Part shown: one piece after another, positions 42,601 to 51,253 of the stretch
Position numbering within the stretch: position 1 is the stretch's first letter
How the letters are laid out: each line of letters opens with the position of its first letter
Assembly (NCBI GenBank): GCA_019448215.1
Contig: CP080408.1
Span: 620,001-684,000 of the forward strand
Length of the DNA: 64,000 nt
Origin: Thalassovita mediterranea
Lineage (GTDB): Bacteria > Pseudomonadota > Alphaproteobacteria > Caulobacterales > Hyphomonadaceae
Direction of reading: 5' to 3'
The notes under the pieces: generated by a model
The model's input: only the letters and a program-made list of their open reading frames with translations
Told to the model about the DNA's origin: nothing
The model's database searches: none
Position numbers and translations under genes: made by a program

Positions 42601-45591
42601 GGCCAGACAAATTGGACCCGGCCTGACGGGAATACGAATGATGAATGGCAAGGCGGTTTTGCCGTCTTCCAGGGCCAGGACATCACGATCACTGTCGATA
42701 ATTCGAACGGCGACATCTCTGCATCGGGCATGCAGTTCGCCAGCGATGGCATCCTGGTTCAGGGCGACGCTCTAAGGCTTGCTGGTTCGAACGGCCAGAA
42801 CATATTCAGGGTTGGCGACGGATCCGGCGATCCAGATATGACCGCAACCATCTCGTCGAGTATCACTGGACCCGCGAGCCTGATAAAGAGAGAGGCGGGC
42901 ACCCTCATTCTCACCGGCCAAAACACCTACGTCGGCTCAACCGACATTGAGGGTGGAACCATTTCGGTCTCGTCTGACGCCAATCTCGGAAGCAGCAGTG
43001 CACTTCTACGGTTTTACGGCGGCACGTTGGCAACGACGGAAAGCTTCGAAAGCGCGCGCACTGTGTCAATCTCGACGAGCGGCAGCGTTGATGTCGCTGC
43101 CGACACCGAGCTTCACCTTTCAGGGCGGGTGACCGGTTCAGGACAGTTCCGGAAACTCGGCGGTGGTACTCTGCGCCTGAGCGGCGCAAATGGGTCCTTC
43201 AACCACGAAATTGTCGAAGGCACGCTGATTGGCAATTCAGCATCTATCCGGGGCGATGTCGCAAACTCGGGTGAACTCGTCTTCGACCAGAGTGACAGCG
43301 GTCTATATGGAAGTCGCATTTCGGGCAGCGGCACCTTCATCAAACGCGGCGATGGCGTGCTCAGCCTGCTAGGCAACAACACACATACAGGCGGAACGAT
43401 TATCGAAGCAGGTGCCCTGCTGATAACCGAGGATCGCCAACTTGGCGACGTAGCGAGCGAACTGGTGCTCGCTGGCGGTAGGCTCTTTACCACCGCGTCC
43501 TTCGACACCGATCGGAAAGTCATCCTGACCGCCGACAGCATTGTCGATGTGGCCAACGGGACTGAACTTGGATTTACCAATAGCGTCGAGGGTGAAGCCG
43601 GTCTCATCAAGATTGGCGACGGTCGTCTGCGGCTGAGCGGGTTCAATACCTACACAGGCGTAACGGAAATTCGCGAAGGCACACTCATCGTCGACTCCAG
43701 CAGACTGGTCGGCCCTATCGTCAATGACAGCGTACTGATCTTCGATCAGGGCATCGATAACGAGTATGGCGGCGATCTTTCCGGCTCTGGCATTCTGATC
43801 AAGCAGGGGAATGCGCGCCTGCGCCTCAGCGGGACAAATACGCATACGGGCGGCACGCAGATACTGGCAGGCACATTGATCGGCGATACCGACTCCCTGT
43901 TCGGCGACATCTCGAATGCAAGCGCGCTGATCTTTGATCAGGATGATGACGGTGACTTCAATGGCACGCTGTCAGGAGACGGCTCCCTTGAGAAAACGGG
44001 CAGCGGTGCTGTTACATTGAACGGCCTCCATCCGTTCTCCGGCAACACGCTGATCTCCGAGGGCACGCTTATCATCAATGGCGGCGATGCAACCACGCCC
44101 GGACTAGGCGGCGACATCACTATCGGTGAAAATGGCGCGCTTGGAGGAAGCGGATCGGTTGGCAGCCTGGCTGTCAGCGGCACCATCGCGCCTGGCAATT
44201 CAATTGGAACGCTGACCGTCGCGGGCGATGCAAGCTTTGACGCTGGGTCTGTCTATGAAGTCGAAGTGGACCCGGCGGGCTCTGCAAGCGACCTGATCGC
44301 GATCTCCGGCACGGCCACTATTGATAGCGGTGCATCAGTCCAGCACATCGGCCTTGACGGCCTTTATGCAGCAAGCAGCACCTACACAATCCTCACCGCG
44401 GATGGCGGCATCAATGGAACGTTTGGCAGCGTCAGCTCCGACTTCGCCTTCCTTGATGCCTCTCTCGGCTATGACGCCAACTCAGTCGCGCTGACGCTCA
44501 CCAGGAACGGCGTCGCGCTGACGGACGTCGCCCAGACGGCAAGCCAGCTCGCAGTCGCGAGCAGTCTTGCAAGTCTTGATCTAGGTGACCCGCTCTTCGG
44601 CGCCGTCATCGTGCAGGACGCTGCAACGGCACGGGCTTCGTATGATCTTCTTTCGGGAGAAGTCTACGCCTCGCGCCAGGCGGCCTTCATCAATCAGAGC
44701 CGCCGCTCGCGGGACGCGATCAACTATCGCTTGCGCCAGCAGGCCGATGACAATGCGGCCGATCAAACGGGTACCGTCTGGACAAGTCTGTTCGGTGGAT
44801 GGGGCAGCGTCGATGGAGAGGGCGCCATCGTATCGCTGGACACTGATGAGGCAGGGATCCTCTTTGGGGCTGACCGGACATTCTCGAATGGTTTGCGTGC
44901 AGGTGTCATGGGCGGCTTCAGCCAGTCAGGTCACGATGTCGAATCGCGCGCGTCATCGGGTGAGAGCAACAATGTCCATCTTGGCGTCTATGGCGGCAAG
45001 AATTGGGGGGCTTTGTCACTTCGCACAGGCGCAGCCTACACTTGGCATGACAGCGAGGTTTCACGCCGCATCGTCAGCGCAAACCTGATCGATCGCACAA
45101 AGGGCAGTATGGACGCACGGACGGCGCAGGCCTTTGGTGAGATCGGCTACAGCTTTGCGACGGGAGGCATCGAAATCGAGCCTTTCGCGAATGTCGCCTA
45201 CGTCAATATCGAAACGGACGGCTTCACCGAAAATGGCGGGCCAAGTGCACTTACCGTGGAAGGCGACACGGTTGACACGACGCTCACCACGCTCGGCGCA
45301 CGGCTTTCCTCCTCTGCCTTCAGTCTCTCGAATATGACGGGCAGATTCCACGCCTCCGCCGGGTGGCAGCGTGCCCATGGCGACCTGGATACTTTCTCGA
45401 CCAACAGGTTCGCGAACAGCGTTGCTTTCACGGTTCAAGGTGTCACCGCGGCGCGCGATGCAGCGGTCATCGAGGCAGGTCTCGATCTGGATATCTCATC
45501 CACGGCGACATTGGGCCTCGGCTATCAGGGGCAATTTGGCGACGGAACAAAACAGCAAAGCCTAAACGCTCGCGTCGCCGTCGCTTTCTGA
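39670..45591 (+). CDS. Giant autotransporter 2, tandem paralogue
   Basis: A 1973-residue autotransporter, clearly a duplicate of the gene before it: MSQHSTKAVRGQLMKSTALLAL against MTVRTTKAVKGRLMISSALAAM. The same order follows: signal peptide (about residues 1-33), glycine-rich head (about 35-220), beta-strand repeats, IDTGSGTWSLGQTNWTRPDG restart, shared 'LHPFSG.TLIS' segment before the barrel, and a barrel (about 1700-1973) ending LNARVAVAF. The passenger middle is the most diverged part, and several SADNNLG modules of copy 1 are missing. The start is set at ATG 39670 by alignment with copy 1 and by GGAGGGG; an in-frame ATG 12 bases earlier is possible. The two copies may display different adhesive surfaces. 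Confidence 0.93.
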   Translation: MSQHSTKAVRGQLMKSTALLALIVALPVGLAHAERGGNGGGTNAGEGGQSVATGSGNNGTAGSGTSGGGGGGAGEVSGNGGAGAGASPAAGGYGGVHGGVGAGLPAGSVTGYNGGDGENGGATSGGGGGGAGGYGYVVTGSGSLGTLSAVVSGANGGDGGSGQSAGFGGDGGKGLLFTDTSEKIVAIGAGSRVNGGDGGADGDGAGGGGAGGTGLEGANLDLRLFGTVAGGSNGAGTETAYALHFTGGTNSLFIERTGVISGGIRTDGTLDISTRDSTYTLSNTISGSGSLLKSGTGLLTLTGNNTYTGNTSISGGTLIAQSDNALGAASGSVDISSDARLLLRGGVTIDKQALNSIGDNTALALLQSDSGDNTFTGVINLGGSADIRTSNGSLTLSGGVAGNGADQNLTIQGDGDTTINGLSNISTLEKEDDGTLTLTGTSTLSDRFIITDGDVVIDNATLTTTSGMSINGAEVVIKNGTLISTSGFDQIGVSEFPGDISRGGSVTVSGSGAAYNANSISLSSASLKVLDGGTVTANGITAGGFDVVEGGHVVVSGAGSSITTSSLTIGRAEAGGTLDITDGGVVETTNLTIGGFDARGDATVSGANSVLSVANHFTIGGLLSAGDSSLTVSDGATISAGDGAGTIMVGNAESGSARGNLNIGSSLGAPVGAGTIDAAALVMGGDLSAIRFNHTEDDYVLSADISGSGSVGQRAGTTILTGENTYTEGTAISGGTLQIGDGGTSGSITGSVRNNASLVFNRSDALTFDGQIFGSGRVSQKGTGTLRLTADHTYSGGTTVENGTLIVDGSIEGDADVRTGARLSGSGSVGGLITIEDGATLEGGTGQTLSMGSLTLSESSNVDVALGAPSDSALFDISGDLTLDGTVNVSDAGQFGPGVYRLMDYGGSLTDNGLEVGSVPAGTNSVIVQTALANRVNLVVDTAAPGPDPDVLTVQFWDGTQTEANGAIDTGSGTWSLGQTNWTRPDGNTNDEWQGGFAVFQGQDITITVDNSNGDISASGMQFASDGILVQGDALRLAGSNGQNIFRVGDGSGDPDMTATISSSITGPASLIKREAGTLILTGQNTYVGSTDIEGGTISVSSDANLGSSSALLRFYGGTLATTESFESARTVSISTSGSVDVAADTELHLSGRVTGSGQFRKLGGGTLRLSGANGSFNHEIVEGTLIGNSASIRGDVANSGELVFDQSDSGLYGSRISGSGTFIKRGDGVLSLLGNNTHTGGTIIEAGALLITEDRQLGDVASELVLAGGRLFTTASFDTDRKVILTADSIVDVANGTELGFTNSVEGEAGLIKIGDGRLRLSGFNTYTGVTEIREGTLIVDSSRLVGPIVNDSVLIFDQGIDNEYGGDLSGSGILIKQGNARLRLSGTNTHTGGTQILAGTLIGDTDSLFGDISNASALIFDQDDDGDFNGTLSGDGSLEKTGSGAVTLNGLHPFSGNTLISEGTLIINGGDATTPGLGGDITIGENGALGGSGSVGSLAVSGTIAPGNSIGTLTVAGDASFDAGSVYEVEVDPAGSASDLIAISGTATIDSGASVQHIGLDGLYAASSTYTILTADGGINGTFGSVSSDFAFLDASLGYDANSVALTLTRNGVALTDVAQTASQLAVASSLASLDLGDPLFGAVIVQDAATARASYDLLSGEVYASRQAAFINQSRRSRDAINYRLRQQADDNAADQTGTVWTSLFGGWGSVDGEGAIVSLDTDEAGILFGADRTFSNGLRAGVMGGFSQSGHDVESRASSGESNNVHLGVYGGKNWGALSLRTGAAYTWHDSEVSRRIVSANLIDRTKGSMDARTAQAFGEIGYSFATGGIEIEPFANVAYVNIETDGFTENGGPSALTVEGDTVDTTLTTLGARLSSSAFSLSNMTGRFHASAGWQRAHGDLDTFSTNRFANSVAFTVQGVTAARDAAVIEAGLDLDISSTATLGLGYQGQFGDGTKQQSLNARVAVAF

Positions 45592-45616
45592 GCCTTTCAA
45601 AGTCGCCACTAGATCA

Positions 45617-45650
45617 GGCCCTCTCCCAAGACCGGGAGGGGGCCTTTTCC
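45617..45650 (+). terminator. Terminator after autotransporter 2
   Basis: Stem 45617-45627 with 45634-45644, then TTTTCC. Same hairpin as after autotransporter 1, including the flanking CCACTAGATCA, so the duplication includes the 3' end. Confidence 0.85.
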
Positions 45651-45778
45651 GTTGGAGCCGACATACGGCAAACCCAGCCGCAGGTGCGCCTGACGCCGCG
45701 CTAGGTAGTGTTCCTCATTGGCGATTGCCCTCATGACGCGTCTGCTAGGCCCACGCTGAAACGTGAGGGCCCTTGCCC

Positions 45779-46924
45779 ATGGATGGATCATTTTCTTCGC
45801 AGTTTAGCCAGACAGCGACCGATACAGATCGCGGCGCAACGGAAGGTTTCCGGCGTGAGGTAGACCGCTTTCTGGCAGAGGAACTGACGCCAGAGCTGAG
45901 AGACGCCGGACGCGCGACGACCGGACTCAAATCACCCTCATGGGCCTGCAAGGAATGGCGCCAGAAGCTCTTAGACAAGGGATGGCTCGCGCCAAGCTGG
46001 CCAAAGATGCATGGCGGCGCGGGCTGGTCGACGGCGGAGCGGCTCTACTTTGAGCAGGCTTGCGCCGCCAATGACGCGCCCCTCATCATGTCGTCCGGAA
46101 TCCGCACCATCGGCCCTCTCCTGATGCAGGAAGGCACCCCCGCCCAAAAGGCCCACTACCTGCCGCGCATCCTGACCGGCGAACATGAATGGTGTCAGGG
46201 CTTCTCCGAGGCCGGAGCGGGGTCAGACCTCCCTGCCCTCTCCATGAAAGCAGAGCTGACTGGTGACCACTTCCTGCTGAATGGCACCAAGCTCTGGACG
46301 AGCTTCGCCCAGATGGCGACGCATATGTATATGCTGGCCCGCAGCGAGCCGGGCTCAAGCGGCCGCGACGGGCTCGTCTTCCTCCTGCTGGACATGTCGC
46401 TCCCCGGTATCGAGGTCCGCCCGATCCGCTGTATCGACGGCTCCGAAGAGATCTGCGAAGTCCACTTCGACAATGTGAAGGCGCCTGCAAGTAGCGCGCT
46501 CGGCAAGGCCGGCGATGGCTGGCGCATCGCGCGCGTCCTGATGAAGATCGCCCGCTCGAATAACACGACCACAGGAACGCTGAGACAGGCATGGCGCGCC
46601 GCATCGCGGTTCGTGGCAGCGGCAGAGAAAGACCCTGACCTCAAGCGCCGTCTGGACCTGCTCGAGGCAGATATAACCGGATTCGAGGCTCTGGAGGCGA
46701 GGCTCTCAAAAGAGCACGCGGAACTTAACGACGCTTCCCGTTCAGCGATGATGAAACTACGCGCCAGCGAGCTGCATCAGAAAATCACCGAAGTGGCGCT
46801 GGAGGCTGCGCCGCACGATGAAAAGGCGCTTGCGAAATACTTCTTTACCCGCGCCGCGACGATCTATTCCGGCACGAGCGAAATTCACCGCAACAGCCTC
46901 GCCCGGGCAATCGGCTGCCCCTGA
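45779..46924 (+). CDS. Acyl-CoA dehydrogenase
   Basis: A 381-residue flavoenzyme of the acyl-CoA dehydrogenase family, making the 2,3-double bond of an acyl-CoA. The N-terminal helical part has WLAPSWPKMHGGAGWSTAE; the middle beta domain has CQGFSEAGAGSDLPAL and NGTKLWTSFAQMATHMYML (FAD and substrate contacts); the C-terminal part ends YSGTSEIHRNSLARAIG. These are typical of the short-chain/pimeloyl-type members often found in steroid or branched-acid degradation. The catalytic base is not obvious from the text alone. I use ATG 45779 with GAGGG upstream instead of the TTG two codons earlier. It stands alone between the autotransporter terminator and convergent hemN. Confidence 0.9.
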   Translation: MDGSFSSQFSQTATDTDRGATEGFRREVDRFLAEELTPELRDAGRATTGLKSPSWACKEWRQKLLDKGWLAPSWPKMHGGAGWSTAERLYFEQACAANDAPLIMSSGIRTIGPLLMQEGTPAQKAHYLPRILTGEHEWCQGFSEAGAGSDLPALSMKAELTGDHFLLNGTKLWTSFAQMATHMYMLARSEPGSSGRDGLVFLLLDMSLPGIEVRPIRCIDGSEEICEVHFDNVKAPASSALGKAGDGWRIARVLMKIARSNNTTTGTLRQAWRAASRFVAAAEKDPDLKRRLDLLEADITGFEALEARLSKEHAELNDASRSAMMKLRASELHQKITEVALEAAPHDEKALAKYFFTRAATIYSGTSEIHRNSLARAIGCP

Positions 46925-46953
46925 ATCCCGGAAACTGAAAAGCCGCTGAGCGC

Positions 46954-48300
46954 CTAACCAGCTATGGCGTGGCGCTTCGCAGCCTGGACGAGGCGCGGGT
47001 CGAGCGCGGCCGCCACATTGCGGATAAGGAGGCGCGCGGTCTCAGGCACGCTGACTTTCAGACCATCGATGACGCACAGGTCATGCGCCTCAAGCTGACG
47101 CATCCGCGCTAGCGCAGCGTCGAACTCATGGCGGTCATAGCCGAAGCGATGCAGCACATCGCCCAGATCGACTTTCAGATCACAGAGCAGACGCTCGATC
47201 GCATAGGCCCGCATCTCATCCTTGCCCGTCTTCGCAATGCCGCGAGCGATAGGCAGCTCGCCGTCCAGCACGCTATTGCGCCATTCCAGAAGGCCCTTCT
47301 GGCCCTGGGCATAGCCTTGCGGGAAGCCTGAGATCGCCGTCTGCCCGATACCGATGAGGTAGCGGCTCTGATCGTCCGTATAGCCCTGGAAATTGCGCCG
47401 CAGCCGTCCATTGGCAGCCGCGATGGCAAGACTGTCGGTCGGCAAGGCGTAGTGGTCAAAACCGATACTCGCATAGCCTGCCTTTTCGAAGATGCGTTCG
47501 GCGACCTCAGCCTGACGCATACGCTGGGCGAGACCCGGAAGGTCCGCCTCGGCGATGGCGCGCTGGTGCTTGGCGAACCAAGGCACGTGCGCATAGCCGA
47601 AGACTGAGATGCGGTTGATACCCGTCTCAGCGCAATAGTCGGCCGCTTCCGCAACATCGGCTTCGGTCTGAAGCGGCAAGCCATACATGAGGTCAGCATT
47701 CAGCGCCCGGATGCCGACCCGTCGAAGCGATGCGATATGCCGGGTGATCATCGAGCGCGGCTGGATCCGGTTGATGGCCTTCTGGACAGGCAGGCTCAGC
47801 GTCTGAACGCCGAGGCTGGCACGCGTCACACCGCTATCGGCCATCGCCTCGATCATCCCGTCACTCAGGACGCGGGGGTCGAGCTCAACTGAGAGCTCTG
47901 CATCTGCTGCAACCCGGAACCGTGAACGGATATGCCGAGTGAGGCGCCGGAAATCGTCTGGCGACAGCGCGTTCGGTGTGCCGCCGCCAAAATGAAGATG
48001 GCGGACCTCGCCCTCACCGATCTGCTCGGACCAGAGATCGACCTCTTTCAGAAGGACGTCGAAATAGGAAGCGATCCGGTCATAGCCGTTGGGGACAGAG
48101 GTCGCGCAGCCGCAATACCAGCAGAGCTTCCGGCAGAACGGGATATGAACATAGACGGAGAGACCTTCGCCTTCCTCGATTGCAGACAGCCATGACTTCA
48201 CCGTTTCAGCAGTCACGGATGCGTCGAAATCAACCGCGGTCGGATAGCTTGTATAGCGGGGCACCTGCGCGCCAGCGAACTCGATCCAGTCGTCTCTCAT
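46954..48300 (-). CDS. hemN: Oxygen-independent coproporphyrinogen III oxidase HemN
   Basis: A 448-residue radical-SAM enzyme that converts coproporphyrinogen III to protoporphyrinogen IX without oxygen, feeding heme synthesis at low oxygen. The iron-sulfur motif is HIPFCRKLCWYCGC with Cys56, Cys60 and Cys63; HLHFGGGTPNALS and SVELDPR follow in the usual order, and the C-terminal HemN domain is present. Full-length for true HemN (about 450) rather than HemW. ATG 48300 is used; the TTG three codons earlier is less likely. It lies 70 bp after ccoS on the same strand, so heme supply is placed with the heme-rich cbb3 oxidase genes. Confidence 0.93.
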   Translation of the reverse strand: MRDDWIEFAGAQVPRYTSYPTAVDFDASVTAETVKSWLSAIEEGEGLSVYVHIPFCRKLCWYCGCATSVPNGYDRIASYFDVLLKEVDLWSEQIGEGEVRHLHFGGGTPNALSPDDFRRLTRHIRSRFRVAADAELSVELDPRVLSDGMIEAMADSGVTRASLGVQTLSLPVQKAINRIQPRSMITRHIASLRRVGIRALNADLMYGLPLQTEADVAEAADYCAETGINRISVFGYAHVPWFAKHQRAIAEADLPGLAQRMRQAEVAERIFEKAGYASIGFDHYALPTDSLAIAAANGRLRRNFQGYTDDQSRYLIGIGQTAISGFPQGYAQGQKGLLEWRNSVLDGELPIARGIAKTGKDEMRAYAIERLLCDLKVDLGDVLHRFGYDRHEFDAALARMRQLEAHDLCVIDGLKVSVPETARLLIRNVAAALDPRLVQAAKRHAIAG

Positions 48301-48370
48301 GCCTGCCAATCCCTTGCTTCGGTCTTGGCAGAAAACTAGCTGCGGAGCGGTTGAGGGTCTTTAGGTAGAC

Positions 48371-48535
48371 CTACTTACAGGCCTGTTCGGCGGGGTGATC
48401 CTCATCGATCAGGATGCGGGCTGCGGCGCCGTCCGGGTCATCGAACTGGCCTTCGCGCACCGCCCAGATGAAGCTGACGAGGCCAACCAGACCCAGCATC
48501 AGAGCAACGGGAATAAGAAAGGCGAGCATTTCCAT
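48371..48535 (-). CDS. ccoS: cbb3 oxidase maturation protein CcoS
   Basis: A 54-residue protein with one membrane segment (MEMLAFLIPVALMLGLVGLVSFIWAV) followed by REGQFDDPDGAAARIL, the CcoS hallmark. It is needed for cofactor insertion into cbb3 oxidase. The ATG lies one base after the ccoI stop (TGATATG), so translation is coupled. Confidence 0.9.
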   Translation of the reverse strand: MEMLAFLIPVALMLGLVGLVSFIWAVREGQFDDPDGAAARILIDEDHPAEQACK

Positions 48536-48536
48536 A

Positions 48537-50747
48537 TCAGGACCTCTTCCAGCCGGGCCGAAGCGCATTCAGCGTCACAATAATGGACGACCCCGACATG
48601 GCGATCGCCGCGACAAGTGGTGTCGCAAAGCCTGCAACCGCAATCGGCACCGCGATGAAGTTATAGACCGCAGCCAGTGAGAAGTTCTGCACCATCCGGC
48701 GGCGGGCAAGGCTCGACGCGTCGATCATGGTCAGGATCGCGCCGAGGCCCGCTCCCGTATAGACACCATCACTCGCAGACTGGCTGACATCCATGGCGCC
48801 GCCCGGCGCGAGCGAAGCATGCGCCAGCGAAAGCGAGGCAGCGTCATTGAGGCCGTCGCCGATCATCAGAACCTTGCGTCCTTCCGCGCGCAGCTCTTCC
48901 AGTCGCGCAACCTTGTCGGCCGGGCTTGCGCCCGCGCGCCAGTTGGTCACCGACAGCGCCGATGCAATCGTGGCAACCGCATCTGGGCGATCGCCCGACA
49001 GGATCTCGACACTGATGCCGCGGCGACGCAGCGTTTCGACGACATCGCCCGCGCCGGGGCGCAGCGCATCCTCGAACAGGAAGCGATGAGGGGCCGCATT
49101 GCCCTCGACATACCAGAGCTGAAGGCTGGTAGTGGCAGCAGAGGCTTCCTCGCCAACCCATTCGGCAGAGCCGAGACGGCAGCGAACGCCATCAATCTCA
49201 GCCTCGAGACCAAGGCCCGGATGCTCCTTCACATGGGCAGCGACGCTGCCTGCGCCAGCCGCGGCGACGAGCGCGCGTGACAGCGGATGGCGGGACGCGC
49301 GCGCAAGACGTGCGGCGCGCTGGAAGATGTCCTCATCGTTGGAACTGCGGACAAGCTCAGGCTCTCCGAGGGTCAGCGTGCCCGTCTTGTCGAAGACGAC
49401 GTGATCACACTCTGCAATCCGCTCAAGCGCATCGCCGGAGCGAAGGAAGACACCTTTACGGAACAGGCGACCGGCGGCGACCACCTGCACGACAGGCGCG
49501 GCCAGCGCGAGCGCGCAAGGACAGGTAATGATCAGCGTCGAGACAGCGATCATGATCGCTTCACGCACCCCTGCCCCAGCCAGAAGCCAGCCAATCAGGG
49601 TTAGCGCAGCGGTAGTGTGAACCAGCGGAATATAGAGCGAGACCGCCTTGTCTGCGATGCGGCGATACTTGGAGCGACGCTGCTCACCCGCCTCAAGCAT
49701 ACGTGCGATATCGGCGAGCAGAGAATCGCTTGCGGCTGAGATCGCGCGCCCGCGCAGGGGCTGCGTCAGATTGATTGAGCCCGCAAAGAGCCGCGCTCCG
49801 GGCGCAATGGCACGCGGCAGGCTCTCACCGCTGACGAGGCTCTCATCAGCCTCGCTGACACCGTCCAGCACATCGATATCGACGGTCAGGCGCTCGCCCG
49901 GCGCAACCAGCACGATATCGCCGGCGATGATTTCATCGGCACGTACAGAGCGCGCTTCAGTGCCTTCCAGACGGGTCACGGTACGCGCCTGCAGGGCCGC
50001 CAGATCGTGCGCGGCGGCATGGGTCCGTCTGCGGAGGCGCGCATCGAGGAAGCGGCCGATGAGAAGGAAGAAGAGCAGCATGACAGCGGCATCGAAATAG
50101 GCATGCTCGCCGCCCCGGATTGTCTCGGTGACACTCACGCCAAGGGCGAGCAGCACGGCGAGCGAAATCGGCACATCCATATTGGCATGGCCGCGGCGAA
50201 GCACTGACCAGGCTGACTGGAAGAAGATACGGCCCGAAAAGAGCGCGGCCGGAAGGGCAATGGCGCCAGAGATCGCATGCATGACCCGCCGGGTCGTCTC
50301 ACCCATCTCTCCATGACCAGACCAGATCGAAACAGAGAGCAGCATGACATTCGCTGCCGCGAAAGCTGCGACAGCCATGGCGATAAGCAGCTTGCGCTCC
50401 TCGCTCTTGGCCGCGCTGTCTGCCGCGTCGGGCGCGAAGGGGGCGACACCATACCCAAGCGCGGACACCGTTCCTGCGACGTCGTTTGCCGAGAGGTCAC
50501 CGCGCCAGCGTACATCAAACCGACCATTGGAGAGGTTGAGGCGCGCCTGCGTCACCCCGGGAAGGGCCTGCACGCTCTTCTCGATCTTGGAGAGGCAGCC
50601 AGCGCATTTTGCGCCGCGCACGGTCAGCTGGAGTGTGTTGCCCTCAGGCAAGCGGCGGACGAACGCGCTGATGTCGCTCGCATGCGCCTGTTCAGCGGGT
50701 GCGAGCCCGCTGGGGCAGCCTGCAGAGGGATTACCTGCAGTGGTCAC
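48537..50747 (-). CDS. ccoI: Copper-exporting P-type ATPase CcoI (FixI)
   Basis: A 736-residue P1B-type ATPase that delivers copper for cbb3 assembly. The N-terminal heavy-metal domain has GAKCAGCLSKIEKS. Eight membrane segments include the metal site TCPCALALAAPV. The phosphorylation site is FDKTGTLTLGEPE and the hinge MIGDGLNDAASL. GTG 50747 is taken as the start because it overlaps the ccoH stop (GTGA); a longer frame would run through ccoH. A cysteine-containing stretch (GNPSAGCPSG) precedes the metal domain, as in many CcoI proteins. It is followed immediately by ccoS. Confidence 0.93.
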   Translation of the reverse strand: MTTAGNPSAGCPSGLAPAEQAHASDISAFVRRLPEGNTLQLTVRGAKCAGCLSKIEKSVQALPGVTQARLNLSNGRFDVRWRGDLSANDVAGTVSALGYGVAPFAPDAADSAAKSEERKLLIAMAVAAFAAANVMLLSVSIWSGHGEMGETTRRVMHAISGAIALPAALFSGRIFFQSAWSVLRRGHANMDVPISLAVLLALGVSVTETIRGGEHAYFDAAVMLLFFLLIGRFLDARLRRRTHAAAHDLAALQARTVTRLEGTEARSVRADEIIAGDIVLVAPGERLTVDIDVLDGVSEADESLVSGESLPRAIAPGARLFAGSINLTQPLRGRAISAASDSLLADIARMLEAGEQRRSKYRRIADKAVSLYIPLVHTTAALTLIGWLLAGAGVREAIMIAVSTLIITCPCALALAAPVVQVVAAGRLFRKGVFLRSGDALERIAECDHVVFDKTGTLTLGEPELVRSSNDEDIFQRAARLARASRHPLSRALVAAAGAGSVAAHVKEHPGLGLEAEIDGVRCRLGSAEWVGEEASAATTSLQLWYVEGNAAPHRFLFEDALRPGAGDVVETLRRRGISVEILSGDRPDAVATIASALSVTNWRAGASPADKVARLEELRAEGRKVLMIGDGLNDAASLSLAHASLAPGGAMDVSQSASDGVYTGAGLGAILTMIDASSLARRRMVQNFSLAAVYNFIAVPIAVAGFATPLVAAIAMSGSSIIVTLNALRPGWKRS

Positions 50748-51250
50748 GGCACCCTCACATCCTTGCGCGCTTCGATTGTGACGTCGCCGGACATATCCGT
50801 AGCGGTGACGATCATCTCCCACTGACCGCTCTCAAGCTCTGGCAGGTCGGCGCGGTAGAGGCCGGGCGTGCCAGCAGCAGCCAGCGCGACGGTCACATCC
50901 TGCGCGCCCGTCGTAAGCCGGCGCAGCTTCGCCTCAACGCTAAGGCCGCCGACAGGCGCGCCGTCTGCATCTGCGACCTGCACAGCAACAGCTTCCAGCC
51001 CCGACAGGCCTGCCCGCACCGTCCAGCCAAGCTCTGCCTGCGCACGGCGCGCTTCGAGCGTCTGGTTATAGTTGAGGCCCTGAAGATAGGACTTCTCGAC
51101 ATCCTCACCGGGGAAGCTGGTGATCGCCGAATAGAGAAAGAAACCGTTCACCGTGAACATGACGCCGAAGAAGGCGAGCATGATCAGGAGAACGTGCCAG
51201 CCCTTGAGCTGGCGTTCACGCGGGGCGTCGATGAGCGTTGCGGTGGTCAT
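50744..51250 (-). CDS. ccoH: cbb3 assembly protein CcoH (FixH)
   Basis: A 168-residue protein with one N-terminal membrane segment (WHVLLIMLAFFGVMFTVNGFFLY) and a periplasmic domain containing SFPGEDVEKSYLQGLNYNQTLEARRAQ, the FixH signature, and GLYRADLPELESGQWEM near the end. It stabilises assembling cbb3 oxidase. Between ccoG (3-bp gap) and ccoI (4-bp overlap). Confidence 0.92.
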   Translation of the reverse strand: MTTATLIDAPRERQLKGWHVLLIMLAFFGVMFTVNGFFLYSAITSFPGEDVEKSYLQGLNYNQTLEARRAQAELGWTVRAGLSGLEAVAVQVADADGAPVGGLSVEAKLRRLTTGAQDVTVALAAAGTPGLYRADLPELESGQWEMIVTATDMSGDVTIEARKDVRVP

Positions 51251-51253
51251 GAT

